A program made the position numbers and the translations under genes. The notes under the pieces were generated by a model. It searched no databases and was not told the origin of the DNA. It worked only from the letters and a program-made list of their open reading frames with translations. From NCBI RefSeq assembly GCF_002999235.1, contig NZ_CP027236.1, positions 2,046,001-2,110,000 of the forward strand: 64,000 nucleotides of DNA. The letters are read 5' to 3'. The stretch is from Actinomyces sp. oral taxon 897 (GTDB lineage Bacteria; Actinomycetota; Actinomycetes; Actinomycetales; Actinomycetaceae). Shown here piece after piece: positions 8,205 through 16,404 of the stretch (positions within the stretch are counted from its first letter, which is position 1; every line of letters starts with the position of its first letter).

Positions 8205-9406
8205 GAGCCTGCCTCCGGGGTCGAGGGCGTGGGGTCGCCGAAGAAGGTGCGGAAGTAGCCGTAGAAGTTCCAGTTGCCCCAGGAGGTGCAGGAGTCCCCG
8301 CCCGAGGCCGCCGCCTGGTTGGACTGGTAGGGCGTGTAGTCGTACAGGCCAGCGGTGGACTGGGTAGCGGCGGTCAGGTCCGCGGCCCCGCAGTCGGGGT
8401 CGGCGGAGTAGGCCACCTGCGTGGTCACCCCCTGGACCACCCCGTACTCCCAGGGGTTGAGGCGGTAGAGCTGGAACTGGGAGGCGGCGGCGTAGATCTG
8501 GTGGAAGAAGCCCCCCCACTGGGCGTTGCAGGTGGCCCCGTCCGGGCAGGCGTAGCCCGCGGCCGCCTCGTAGGCCCGGGCGGTCAGGGTACGTCCGGAG
8601 GCGGTGAGCAGCCCCTGCTCCTTCTGGATGAGGACCAGGAGGACCTGGGGGTTGATGCCGCAGGCGGTGGACACCTTGGAGACGATCGCCGCCGCTGTCT
8701 CGCCCTTGGCCCCGCGGTAGGCCTCACATGTGCTCGTGGCCTCCTTGTCCTCGGTGTCGAAGGTGGAGGCCGCCAGGCAGGGGGTGCCGTCAACGCCGGG
8801 GACGCAGCCGTCGTTGACGGTGGAGATGAACCTGGCGACCTCAGCGGAGGTCATGGCCTGGCTGTTGTAGAAGACCTCGTCGTCAATGAGGTGGTTGGGG
8901 TCGTAGCCGGTCATGTCCAGGGAGACGGGGGCGGGGGAGCTCCTGCTGGTGGACCCCGGAGAGGAGGCGGGAGGGGACATGAGGTTGGCGACAATGAGCC
9001 CGGCCATGAGGGTGGCGGCGAAGGTCACCAAGGCAATGGTCACCGGGCTGGCCGTGCGACGACGGCGCCACCAGGGGCCCGTCAGGGGGACCCACGCCAG
9101 GATCCGGGAGGCGGTGCCGCGGGAGGCGCCGGCGGTGCCCGGGGTGCCGGACCTAGGGGCACTGGCGACGTCGGGGGTACCGGACCCGGGGGTAGCAGCA
9201 GACCCAGAGGCAGCAGAGGTGCTGGCGGATCCGGCCTCCTGCCCGTTCCCCGGCCCCGTGGGTGACGCCCCTTCGCGGGCCGACGCCGAGCGCGCCGTCG
9301 GTCCCGACGGTGACTGCGACCGACCCGGCCCCGACTGACGGCCGGAGGGCGCAGCACGACGAGGGCGAGGGGGGCGGCGCGGAGAAGGCAAGGACATCAC
9401 CGCCAT
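8201..9406 (-). CDS. Membrane-anchored lysozyme-like surface protein
   Basis: Type II membrane protein. It has a long Ser/Gly/Pro-rich cytoplasmic N-terminus (1-115), basic RRRR, one transmembrane helix (about 122-143, VTIALVTFAATLMAGLIVA) and an extracellular domain. The outer domain matches actinobacterial proteins often labelled 'hemagglutinin': DEVFYNSQAMTSAEVARFI, ACGINPQVLLVLIQKEQGL, and GGFFHQIYAAASQFQLY with paired cysteines. The INPQVLL...KEQGL block resembles the Glu-containing helix of lysozyme-like glycosidases. A peptidoglycan-cleaving role is inferred, not shown. It leads the tmk-holB operon. An in-frame ATG at 9397 is an alternative start. Confidence 0.75.
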   Translation of the reverse strand: MAVMSLPSPRRPPRPRRAAPSGRQSGPGRSQSPSGPTARSASAREGASPTGPGNGQEAGSASTSAASGSAATPGSGTPDVASAPRSGTPGTAGASRGTASRILAWVPLTGPWWRRRRTASPVTIALVTFAATLMAGLIVANLMSPPASSPGSTSRSSPAPVSLDMTGYDPNHLIDDEVFYNSQAMTSAEVARFISTVNDGCVPGVDGTPCLAASTFDTEDKEATSTCEAYRGAKGETAAAIVSKVSTACGINPQVLLVLIQKEQGLLTASGRTLTARAYEAAAGYACPDGATCNAQWGGFFHQIYAAASQFQLYRLNPWEYGVVQGVTTQVAYSADPDCGAADLTAATQSTAGLYDYTPYQSNQAAASGGDSCTSWGNWNFYGYFRTFFGDPTPSTPEAGS

Positions 9407-9748
9407 GCTGCCACACTCATGCCCGGCTCCCGGTCAGCCCTGCGGCCAGGGCAAAGCGGCACGTCTTGCACTGGGGTCCGGGTCACAGACGACAGCACTC
9501 GCCCGGACCTAGACCCCAACCTGCATGAACCACCTACCGCAATCATTACCTGCGCTTGATCAAGCCGCAGGTCGAGCATCGTAACTGGTTTGTTGTGTAT
9601 GGTTGAAGTGTGTACGTACCACAATCTGGACAAAGATGACCTTTTGCCATGTTTAACCACCTCCTTTATGTGGCTTGTCGTATCCACCACTAATAGAATC
9701 GTAGCTCCGCCGGAGCTAGGTCACCAACATCGGCATCAAATACGTCGG
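9407..9748. other. Intergenic region containing an AT-rich island
   Basis: No gene is supported here. From about 9540 to 9740 the sequence falls to roughly half G+C, far below the surroundings, with runs such as ACTGGTTTGTTGTGTATGG. A small palindrome TAGCTCC-GCC-GGAGCTA sits at 9702-9718 without a T-tract. The island could hold a promoter for the operon on the minus strand, or be a remnant of foreign DNA. Frames crossing it show no domain. Confidence 0.5.
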
Positions 9749-10267
9749 TCAGCCCTCAGCTGCACGCAGACGCGCGAGGACGTGGGCGTACCGCTCCCCT
9801 ATGTCCTGGTGGGCCACCGGGTGGCCGTCACGGCTCCAGGCCATGAGGTGCCTCAGGTCAAAGCGGCGCGAGCAGCGCGAGCAGGAGAGCGGGACGGTCG
9901 GGCGGCGTATCCGGCTTACCTCGTGGCCCGCCGGGCACACCCCTACCCACCGTCCCGGGACGCGGGGTGCGTCAGCGGCCACGAGCCGCGCACCGCTGCC
10001 CCCGAGCCGCCGGGCCTCGGCACGCCAGACGGCGTCGTGCCCGTGGCGGGTGCCGACCCGGGCGTGGGCAATCTCATGGACAACGGTCTCGCGGACCTCG
10101 GCCTGGGAATAGAGGGCCATGAGATGGCGCGAGAGGGTGATACGGCGGCGGCCGTGGTCGCAGCTCCCGGCGCGACGACGGGCCCGGTCCCAGGCCAGGT
10201 CCCAGTCCCCGACCCCGTGCTCGTCCATGAGGGAGCGCGCCAGGGCCAGGACGTCGGGCAGATCCAT
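9749..10267 (-). CDS. SprT-like zinc metalloprotease domain protein
   Basis: A 172-residue protein of the SprT family. The metal-binding site VVHEIAHARVG (HExxH) with a downstream GHDAVW is clear, and the C-terminal half has a zinc-ribbon-like CPAGHEV...CSRCSRRFD. Eukaryotic relatives (SPRTN) cut DNA-protein crosslinks; the bacterial role is less certain. ATG 10267 begins MDLPDVLALARSLMDEH, the usual family N-terminus; longer frames upstream run through intergenic repeats and are rejected. No operon partner. Confidence 0.82.
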   Translation of the reverse strand: MDLPDVLALARSLMDEHGVGDWDLAWDRARRRAGSCDHGRRRITLSRHLMALYSQAEVRETVVHEIAHARVGTRHGHDAVWRAEARRLGGSGARLVAADAPRVPGRWVGVCPAGHEVSRIRRPTVPLSCSRCSRRFDLRHLMAWSRDGHPVAHQDIGERYAHVLARLRAAEG

Positions 10268-10278
10268 GGTGGCAGGGT

Positions 10279-10960
10279 AGCGGCCGGCACGCGCCCTCGT
10301 GCGGGTAAACGCCCTCGTGCGGGCGAGCTTCCCGACGTCGGGGCTCGCCGGCGGCCTGTCAGCTGCAAGCGTCCCCTCGCGTAAGCGCGCCTCCCAGCAC
10401 GACGAGACCGGATCCAATCCCAGGAGCATCCGGGAGCAGCTGACCTGCTGATGGCCCACGGCACCTAAGTTTGGCCTGCCCCGAGGGCGCCCCCTCGTGC
10501 GGGCGAGCTTGCCCTCGCGTGGTGAACGCACGTACCCCGCCGCCGACACCGGCTTGGAAATGCGAGCTTCCCCTCGCGTAGGTGAACACGCCGGTACCTG
10601 ACCTCATCCGGGTCCTGGTAGGCGCGACGTCCACTCGCGTGGTGAACGCGCCCTGACCCAGGTGAACGCCCTTTCATACGGTTGAACGCGCTATAACCCA
10701 GATGAACGCCACTCTAGGTAGCGTTCACCTATACAAGAGCGCGTTCACCCGCACAAAGTGGCGTTCACCCACACGAGAGGGCGTTCACGAACGGAGCCAC
10801 CCCACCAGCAGGACGGAGGCCAGCGGGTCCACCCACACAAATAGGCGTTCATCCGTACAAGAAGGCGCTCGCCCGCACAAGGGCACGTTCCGACCTGTGG
10901 GACACGGCCCTGACCTCCTCCACGCACACTCCCCCACACGAGGGCACGTTCACCTTGAGC
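10279..10960. repeat. Symmetric 20-bp repeat array, core GGTGAACGC (array B1)
   Basis: This fills the divergent gap between the sprT-like gene and ybjQ. Forward units start at 10641, 10661, 10681 and 10701 (G-G/T/A-TGAACGC). Inverted units (GCGTTCACC) start at 10721, 10741, 10761 and 10781. The 20-bp phase is exact and continues through the dyad near 10715. Further, more decayed inverted units lie at 10845, 10865, 10884 and about 10945. Looser forward relatives (CCCTCGTGCGGG plus TAAAC or CGAGC) occur at 10288-10335 and 10493-10600. There is no open frame of interest. Confidence 0.85.
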
Positions 10961-11087
10961 TGGCCCGGCCCCGGCACTTGCGACGGAACTGGCCACGACG
11001 TCGGGAGACTGCAAGGATGGATGAGGCGGTGTCCCGGTCCGCCGGGAGCACCCGACCGTCCTACCAGGAACCATGAAGGAGCCGCCC

Positions 11088-11411
11088 ATGCTCGTTACCA
11101 CCACCCCCACCGTCGAGGGCTACCCCGTCACCCAGTACCTGCGCGTGGTCTGCGGGGAGACCATTGCCGGTGTCAACGCCTTCAAGGACATTGCTGCGGG
11201 CTTCCGCAACCTGGTCGGCGGGCGCGCGGAGTCCTACGAGCGTGAGCTCATGCAGGCCCGGGAGACCGCCCTGGCTGAGATGGTCCAGCGCGCCCAGGAG
11301 CTCGGGGCCGAGGGCGTGGTCGGCGTGGACATTGACTACGAGACCCTGGGGGCCGACAACGGCATGCTCATGGTCACCGCCTCGGGCACGGCGGTACGTT
11401 TTAGCCGCTGA
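11088..11411 (+). CDS. YbjQ/UPF0145 family protein
   Basis: A 107-residue protein of the UPF0145 (YbjQ, DUF74) family, small cytoplasmic proteins of the heavy-metal-binding-like fold that form pentamers; the molecular role is not established. Recognisable blocks are [36 protein letters not shown], the helix with [20 protein letters not shown], and the closing [16 protein letters not shown] 11088 has AAGGAG 6 bases upstream; the ATG at 11073 would add five residues that contain this ribosome-binding site. It appears to be a single-gene unit with the B1 repeat array upstream. Confidence 0.9.
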   Translation: MLVTTTPTVEGYPVTQYLRVVCGETIAGVNAFKDIAAGFRNLVGGRAESYERELMQARETALAEMVQRAQELGAEGVVGVDIDYETLGADNGMLMVTASGTAVRFSR

Positions 11412-11747
11412 GCGGGGCCGTGCGCGGTTCTGCGCAGAAGGTAGCCGACTGCGCATAGGGCGGGTCCGGACTGCTTTCTGCGCAGAACGCCACTCTGCGC
11501 ACAAGGGCCAGACGCCGCCGTCGAGGTGGAGTGTGCCGTTGGCGGCCCGGGCCTCACGCGCACAAGGAACCAAACAGGACGACGCCGAGGCCTTCCAGCG
11601 AGCGCGCCCCGAGCCCTACGCGCACGAGGCCCAAGCAGACCGCCCGCCTTAGGCCGTCAGACCGGGAGCCGGCCCACCTTGCACCGGGAACCAGCCCGGC
11701 CCGCCTTAGGTCGTCAGACCAGGAGCTGGCCCGCATAGGACCGGGAG
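11412..11747. repeat. Intergenic region with two repeat types
   Basis: Between ybjQ and the convergent MFS gene. The 12-bp palindrome TTCTGCGCAGAA occurs exactly at 11428-11439 and 11476-11487 (48 bp apart), with partial TGCGCA copies at 11421, 11450 and 11495. From about 11646 a unit containing CCTTAGGCCGTCAGACC and GGGAGCCGGCCC is repeated from about 11701 with changes. I see no gene. Confidence 0.65.
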
Positions 11748-13268
11748 TCAGTCCAGGTCGGTAATGTGCCCCTTGGGGTCGGAGACCCGCAGCATGAGCA
11801 CCATCCCCAGGACGAGCACCAGCACGATCCCCAGGATCCCCCAGTACCCGGCCTCGTCCTTGCCGACCACGAACGCCCCGCCCCAGATGGCCACGCCGTA
11901 CATGGCCGGGGCCAGGAAGGAGGCCGCGCGCCCGGTGGTGGCGTAGAGGCCGAAGATCTCCCCCTCACGCCCCTTGGGAATGAGCCGGGCCAGGAACGTG
12001 CGCGACGCCGACTGGGCGGGCCCCACGCACGAGGACAGCAGGAGCCCCAGCGCCCAGAAGGTAACCGGGCCGCCGTCGTGCAGCGCGAAGATCAGCAGGC
12101 TCATGACCACCAGCACGGCCAGGCTGCCCATAATGACGCGCCGCGGCCCCAGCAGGTCGTCCAGGTACCCGGAGACAATGGTGACGACGCCGGCCACCAC
12201 GTTGGCGACAATGGCGAAGACGAGGACGTCGTCCTGGGTGAAGCCGAAGGTGCTCTTGGCAATAATGCCACCGTAGGTAAAGACCCCGGCCAGCCCGTCA
12301 CGGTAGATGGCGGCGGCCAGGAGGAACCACAGGACCTCGGGGTGGGAGCGGTAGAGGCCCACGAGGGTGCGCCACAGGCGCCGGTAGGAGGACAGGACGG
12401 ACTCGCGTCGGGCGGGGCTGGCCACGCCGCCTGAGGCGGACTCCCAGTCGGCCGGCTCGCTCTCCATGGCGGCCTGGTCGCGCGCCGAGCCCCGGGTGGC
12501 GGAGTGGGCCAGGCGGGCCCGACGGCGTCGGGCGGAGCGCCCGGACTGGCTGAGCAGGAGGGGGAGCGCGGACAGCCCGAGCCAGGCGGCGGCCACGAGC
12601 ATGGACACACGTATGTTCAGGCCGTTGGCGTCGCTGACCCCGAACCAGTTGCCCTCCTTAATGAGCCCGTAGTAGAGGAGGAGCATGAGGACGATCCCGC
12701 CCAGGTAGCCCATGCCCCAGCCCAGCCCGGAGACCGCGCCGACGCGGTCCTTGGTGGTCAGCTGGTTGAGCAGCCCGTTGTAGTTGACGCCCGCCAGCTC
12801 GAAGAAGATATTGCCCACCCCCAGCAGGGTGATGCCTGCCCACAGGTAGCGGTGCTCGGGGATAATGAGGTAGAGGGAGGCCGAGACGGCCACCACGATG
12901 GCGGTGTAGACGCCGAGCCAGAAGACGGTACGCCCCTGGCGGTCGGCGCGCTGGCCGGTGACGGGGGCCAGCAGGGCGATACAGGCCCCGGCGACAGTCA
13001 GCCCCAGGGACAGGGCGGAGGTGTTCTCCGTGGGGTTGCCGAAGCCGGGGTTCGTGGTCAGGTAGACGGTGAAGACGAAGGTGGTGATGACGGCGTTGAA
13101 GGCCGCCGACCCCCAGTCCCACAGCCCCCAGGCCAGGACCGGCCAGGTCAGCAGGCGTGAGTGGTGGGGCACCATGGTGCCGGGGCCGGGGGTGGTCTCA
13201 GGGCTGTCCGACGGCGGTGCCCAGCTCTCGTCCTGGGCTGACCGCGGGGGCGGGGATGATGGGGTCAT
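11748..13268 (-). CDS. MFS transporter, Atg22/UMF1-like
   Basis: A 506-residue permease with about 12 hydrophobic helices. The opening WPVLAWGLWDWGSAAFNAVI is the hallmark of the Atg22/UMF1 branch of the major facilitator superfamily, as are GQRADRQGRT after helix 3 and GLLNQLTTKDRVGAVSGLGW. A charged cytoplasmic loop (about 250-300) separates the two halves. In yeast Atg22 exports amino acids from the vacuole; bacterial substrates are unknown. The N-terminal 35 residues are Ser/Pro-rich and the start could be internal. It stands alone, with repeat-filled gaps on both sides. Confidence 0.85.
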   Translation of the reverse strand: MTPSSPPPRSAQDESWAPPSDSPETTPGPGTMVPHHSRLLTWPVLAWGLWDWGSAAFNAVITTFVFTVYLTTNPGFGNPTENTSALSLGLTVAGACIALLAPVTGQRADRQGRTVFWLGVYTAIVVAVSASLYLIIPEHRYLWAGITLLGVGNIFFELAGVNYNGLLNQLTTKDRVGAVSGLGWGMGYLGGIVLMLLLYYGLIKEGNWFGVSDANGLNIRVSMLVAAAWLGLSALPLLLSQSGRSARRRRARLAHSATRGSARDQAAMESEPADWESASGGVASPARRESVLSSYRRLWRTLVGLYRSHPEVLWFLLAAAIYRDGLAGVFTYGGIIAKSTFGFTQDDVLVFAIVANVVAGVVTIVSGYLDDLLGPRRVIMGSLAVLVVMSLLIFALHDGGPVTFWALGLLLSSCVGPAQSASRTFLARLIPKGREGEIFGLYATTGRAASFLAPAMYGVAIWGGAFVVGKDEAGYWGILGIVLVLVLGMVLMLRVSDPKGHITDLD

Positions 13269-13813
13269 GCACGCAGCCTACGGCTCCTGGCGGCGCTCGT
13301 CGTACCAGGCGACGGCGACGCGCGGGGCAGGAACTTGTACGCCAAGCGGCTGCTCGGCGAGACGTCCGAAGCCGCCAAGTCGGCGGGCGGGAACTTGTAC
13401 GCCAGGGCGGCTGGCCCTGCGCGTGTGCCCGCCTGGGAGCCTGGGTGACGGCTGACCCCGGCATCGACGGTCAGCCCCGCGCACGTGCCAGCCCGCGCGC
13501 CACAGGCGAGCCCGAGCCGGTGTTCACCTCGCCAGCCCTGCACGTGTACCCGCTGGCGCGTGCCTGCGCCCCGGTACACACCGGGCCGCGGCAGCCAGCT
13601 GGCCCCGCCCGCGCGTACCCGTCGGCGGCCAGCCCGCGGCTAACCCGCGGCCGACCCGTGCCCGCTGGCGGCCGACCCCTCGGCCGCACCCCGAGGTACC
13701 CGCGTTATCCTCTAGGATCTACGGACATCTATGCAGGGCGTCGTACGTCCTGCAAGAACCTGCACGGCCCCTAAAAGCACCTCGCTACACGTCCGACCCC
13801 CTGAACGCCCCGC
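13269..13813. other. Intergenic region, scattered repeats, no gene
   Basis: This lies upstream of the MFS gene and downstream of ispD. GGAACTTGTACGCCA occurs at 13330 and again at 13390, exactly 60 bp apart, each in a similar GC-rich setting. Farther on are loose repeats of GCGCGTACCCG/CGTGTACCCG type. Frames here are GC-driven and carry no domain. Confidence 0.5.
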
Positions 13814-13891
13814 CCGTTCTCACGGGCAATAAGTACCGTTCTCACGGGCAATAAGTACCGTTCTCACGACGAACAAGTACCGTTCTCACGG
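13814..13891. repeat. 22-bp tandem repeat, CCGTTCTC family (array A1)
   Basis: Units start at 13814, 13836 and 13858, and a truncated fourth (CCGTTCTCACGG) ends at 13891. Each unit is CCGTTCTC, then a variable stretch, then AAGTA. The array stops 22 bp from the ispD stop codon. The same family recurs at 23229, 27622 and 32255. Confidence 0.9.
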
Positions 13892-13913
13892 ACGGGGGAC
13901 GACGGGGGACGGC

Positions 13914-14723
13914 CTAGGCCCGGCTCGTGCCCAGGAGGGTGCGAGCCAGGGCCAGGTCCCGGGGCGTGGTCACCTTAAAGGCCAGGGGGTCCCCGGCCAC
14001 GACCGTGACAGGCCGTCCAAGGGCCTCCACCAGGGAGGCGTCGTCGCTGGCGGCGAGGCCCTCGTCCTGGGCCCGACGGGACCCGGCGTGGTGGGCGGCC
14101 ACCAGGACGGCGGTCTCAAAGCCCTGAGGGGTCTGGACGGCGCGCAGCCGGGAGCGGTCCGGGGTGCCGACGACGAGCTCCGGGGAACCGGCCGGGGCCA
14201 GCTCCACCTCCTTGACGGTGTCGGCCACGGGCAGGGCCGGGATCACGGCGCAGGCACCGCCGCGCACGGCCCCCACCACGCGCACCACCACCTCCGGGGG
14301 GGTCAGGGCCCGGGCGGCGTCGTGCACGAGGACCACGTCGGCGTCGGGCACGGCGCGCAGGGCGGCCTCCAGCCCCCGGGCCACACTGGCCTGGCGGGAG
14401 ACGGGCGAGCCGGCCACGACCTCAATGGTGCAGGCGGGCTCGCTCACGCCGTCGGGCAGGCTGTCCGAGGGTGCCGGGGCGAGGCCGTCAGCCTCACCCT
14501 GGAGGGCACCGTGCAGGCCGCTGACCTGGGCGGCAAAACGCGCCAGGGAGTCAATAGGGGCGGTAACCACAATGTGGTTGACGACGCCGGAGTCGACCAG
14601 CCCCTGGGCGGCACGGCGCAGGAGCGACTGCCCCCCCACCTCGACCAGGGCCTTGGGGCCGTCCGCCCCCAGGCGGGTCCCCGAACCGGCTGCTGTCAGG
14701 ACCGCCACCGCGTGTGTGCTCAT
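13914..14723 (-). CDS. ispD: 2-C-methyl-D-erythritol 4-phosphate cytidylyltransferase
   Basis: Third step of the MEP isoprenoid pathway: joins CTP and MEP to give CDP-methylerythritol. The nucleotide-binding N-terminus VAVLTAAGSGTRLGADGPKA is intact, and VLVHDAARAL and LRAVQTPQGFE are diagnostic. At 269 residues it is slightly long because of a Leu/Ala/Asp-rich insert around residues 75-100. It follows carD in the same direction, a common actinobacterial pairing, but here they are separated by 364 bp of repeats, and no ispF follows. The ATG has no obvious ribosome-binding site. Confidence 0.93.
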   Translation of the reverse strand: MSTHAVAVLTAAGSGTRLGADGPKALVEVGGQSLLRRAAQGLVDSGVVNHIVVTAPIDSLARFAAQVSGLHGALQGEADGLAPAPSDSLPDGVSEPACTIEVVAGSPVSRQASVARGLEAALRAVPDADVVLVHDAARALTPPEVVVRVVGAVRGGACAVIPALPVADTVKEVELAPAGSPELVVGTPDRSRLRAVQTPQGFETAVLVAAHHAGSRRAQDEGLAASDDASLVEALGRPVTVVAGDPLAFKVTTPRDLALARTLLGTSRA

Positions 14724-15087
14724 GGGGGGATCCTACCGGTCACCGGGGCCGGGGCGAACCAGCGCCTCTGGTGGGTTGCCATGCACCCGCCCCGGGACAA
14801 GGCAACCGCCCTGGAGAGCACCGCCCCTCGGGGCAGGTGGGGTCGACGGCGTCGGACCGTGGCGCTCCCGGGGACCGGTCACCCCTCGACGCCCCTCAGC
14901 ACCCCCGCCGCCGCGGCACCGGGGGAACTGCGCCTGCGGCGTCCTGGAGGCCCCGCCAGGCCACCCGCCGCGGCACCGGGGGAACTGTCAGACGCACCCG
15001 TACGCGCGGGAGGAGCGCTGGCTGGCGGCCCGGTGGCAGGCCAGCTGGCGAAGACGCACCCGTAGGTGCGGGAGGAGCGCGGACGGC
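14724..15087. repeat. carD-ispD spacer with paired repeats about 57-61 bp apart
   Basis: GCGGCACCGGGGGAACTG appears with flanking CGCC at 14909-14930 and 14966-14987. GACGCACCCGTA followed by GCGGGAGGAGCGC appears at about 14991 and 15053. The two pairs are interleaved over 180 bp. No coding sequence is supported. Because carD and ispD are usually adjacent, this looks like expansion of an ordinary operon spacer. Confidence 0.65.
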
Positions 15088-15582
15088 TCAGGCGGCGACG
15101 CCGGAGGCCAGGACCTCGTCCAGCTTGGCCTCGGCGGCGTCCTCCTCGGTCTTCTCCGCCAGCGCCAGCTCGGAGACCAGGATCTGGCGGGCCTTGGAGA
15201 GCATGCGCTTCTCCCCCGCGGACAGGCCGCGGTCGGTGTCACGCCGGGAGAGGTCGCGGACGACCTCGGCGACCTTGTTGACGTCACCGGAGGCGATCTT
15301 CTCCTGGTTGGCCTTGAAGCGGCGGGACCAGTTGGAGGGTTCCTCGGTCAGGGGGGAGCGCAGGACGTCGAAGACCTTCTCCAGGCCCGCCTGGTCCACG
15401 ACGTCGCGCACGCCTATGAGCTCGACGCTGTCAGCGGGGACGAGGATGGTGAGGTCGCCCTGGGCGACCTCCAACTGCAGGTAGGTCTTCTCCTCGCCAC
15501 GGACCTTGCGCTGGCGGATGTCAATGATCCGGGCCGCGCCGTGGTGGGGGTAGACGACAGTCTCTCCGACTTTAAAGGTCAT
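15088..15582 (-). CDS. carD: CarD-family RNA polymerase-binding regulator
   Basis: A 164-residue protein that binds the RNA polymerase beta subunit and stabilises open promoter complexes, essential in mycobacteria. The N-terminal polymerase-interaction domain reads [19 protein letters not shown]. The C-terminal helical DNA-binding domain includes [15 protein letters not shown] and [17 protein letters not shown], with the conserved Trp. ATG 15582 gives the canonical N-terminus; longer frames lack homology. Just upstream on the minus strand is TGACGTCA, a perfect 8-bp palindrome, within a comparatively AT-rich leader that probably contains the promoter. Confidence 0.95.
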   Translation of the reverse strand: MTFKVGETVVYPHHGAARIIDIRQRKVRGEEKTYLQLEVAQGDLTILVPADSVELIGVRDVVDQAGLEKVFDVLRSPLTEEPSNWSRRFKANQEKIASGDVNKVAEVVRDLSRRDTDRGLSAGEKRMLSKARQILVSELALAEKTEEDAAEAKLDEVLASGVAA

Positions 15583-15687
15583 GTGTGACGTCACTCCAGA
15601 CTCATAGTGATACTCCACTTTATCAGGAGAACACGTGAACTTCCTGGGGAGGTTGCTCACATAAGGCCGCCACGCCGACGAGGGTCC

Positions 15688-16404
15688 CTACTGACCGGCC
15701 TCCAGCTTGTAACCCACCCCCCGCACGGTGGTGAGCATCCGGGGCCGGGAGGGCTCGACCTCGATCTTGGCCCGGATCCGCTTGACGTGCACGTCGAGGG
15801 TCTTGGTGTCCCCCACGTAGTCCGCCCCCCAGATCCGCTCAATGATCCGCCCCCGGGTCAGGACGTGGTCGGGGTGGCGCAGGAAGAGCTCCAGGAGCTC
15901 GAACTCCCGCAGGGGCATGGTCACGCCCTGCCCGTCCACGGTCACCTCGTGGCGCTCCACGTCCATGCGCACCCGCCCCACGGTCAGGATCTTCTCCTGG
16001 GGCTCGGCGGGCGCGGCGGCCTCCCGGCTGCGTCGCAGGACCGCGTGGACCCGGGCAATGAGCTCACGGTAGGAGTAGGGCTTGGTCACGTAGTCGTCCG
16101 CACCGGTCTCCAGGCCCAGGATCTTGTCGGTCTCGGAGTCCCTGGCGGTGAGCATAATGACCGGTACCCGTGAGACGGTGCGGATACGACGGCACACCTC
16201 GGTGCCGGGCACCGCCGGCAGCATGAGGTCCAGCAGGACCAGGTCGATCGCCCCGCCCCCGCCGGGGGCCGCGGCGGCCTGGAAGGCACGCAGGGCGGTC
16301 CTGCCGTCACCGGCCTCCACCACCTCGTAGCCGTCACGCCGGAGCCTGAAGGCCAGGGGGGCGCGGTAGTTCTCCTCGTCCTCCACGAGCAGGATGCGGG
16401 TCAT
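15688..16404 (-). CDS. regX3: RegX3-like response regulator
   Basis: OmpR/PhoB-type regulator of 238 residues. The receiver domain has ILLVEDEE (acidic pocket), phospho-acceptor Asp59 in LLDLMLP, the conserved Thr in MLTARD and Lys in VTKPYS. The winged-helix domain has PLREFELLELFL and DVHVKRIRAKIE. It overlaps the upstream kinase gene in ATGA. Adjacency to a SenX3-like kinase and divergent phoU matches the mycobacterial senX3-regX3 phosphate-response locus, so control of phosphate-starvation genes is likely. Confidence 0.92.
   Translation of the reverse strand: MTRILLVEDEENYRAPLAFRLRRDGYEVVEAGDGRTALRAFQAAAAPGGGGAIDLVLLDLMLPAVPGTEVCRRIRTVSRVPVIMLTARDSETDKILGLETGADDYVTKPYSYRELIARVHAVLRRSREAAAPAEPQEKILTVGRVRMDVERHEVTVDGQGVTMPLREFELLELFLRHPDHVLTRGRIIERIWGADYVGDTKTLDVHVKRIRAKIEVEPSRPRMLTTVRGVGYKLEAGQ

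Noticed and set aside
9702..9718. Intrinsic terminator
   Set aside because: Seven-bp stem with a 3-nt loop but no T-tract on either strand.
9590..10384. 264-codon plus-strand frame across the AT-rich island and the sprT-like gene
   Set aside because: Its 3' two thirds are antisense to a gene with a clear HExxH motif, and the 5' part has no homology that I recognise.
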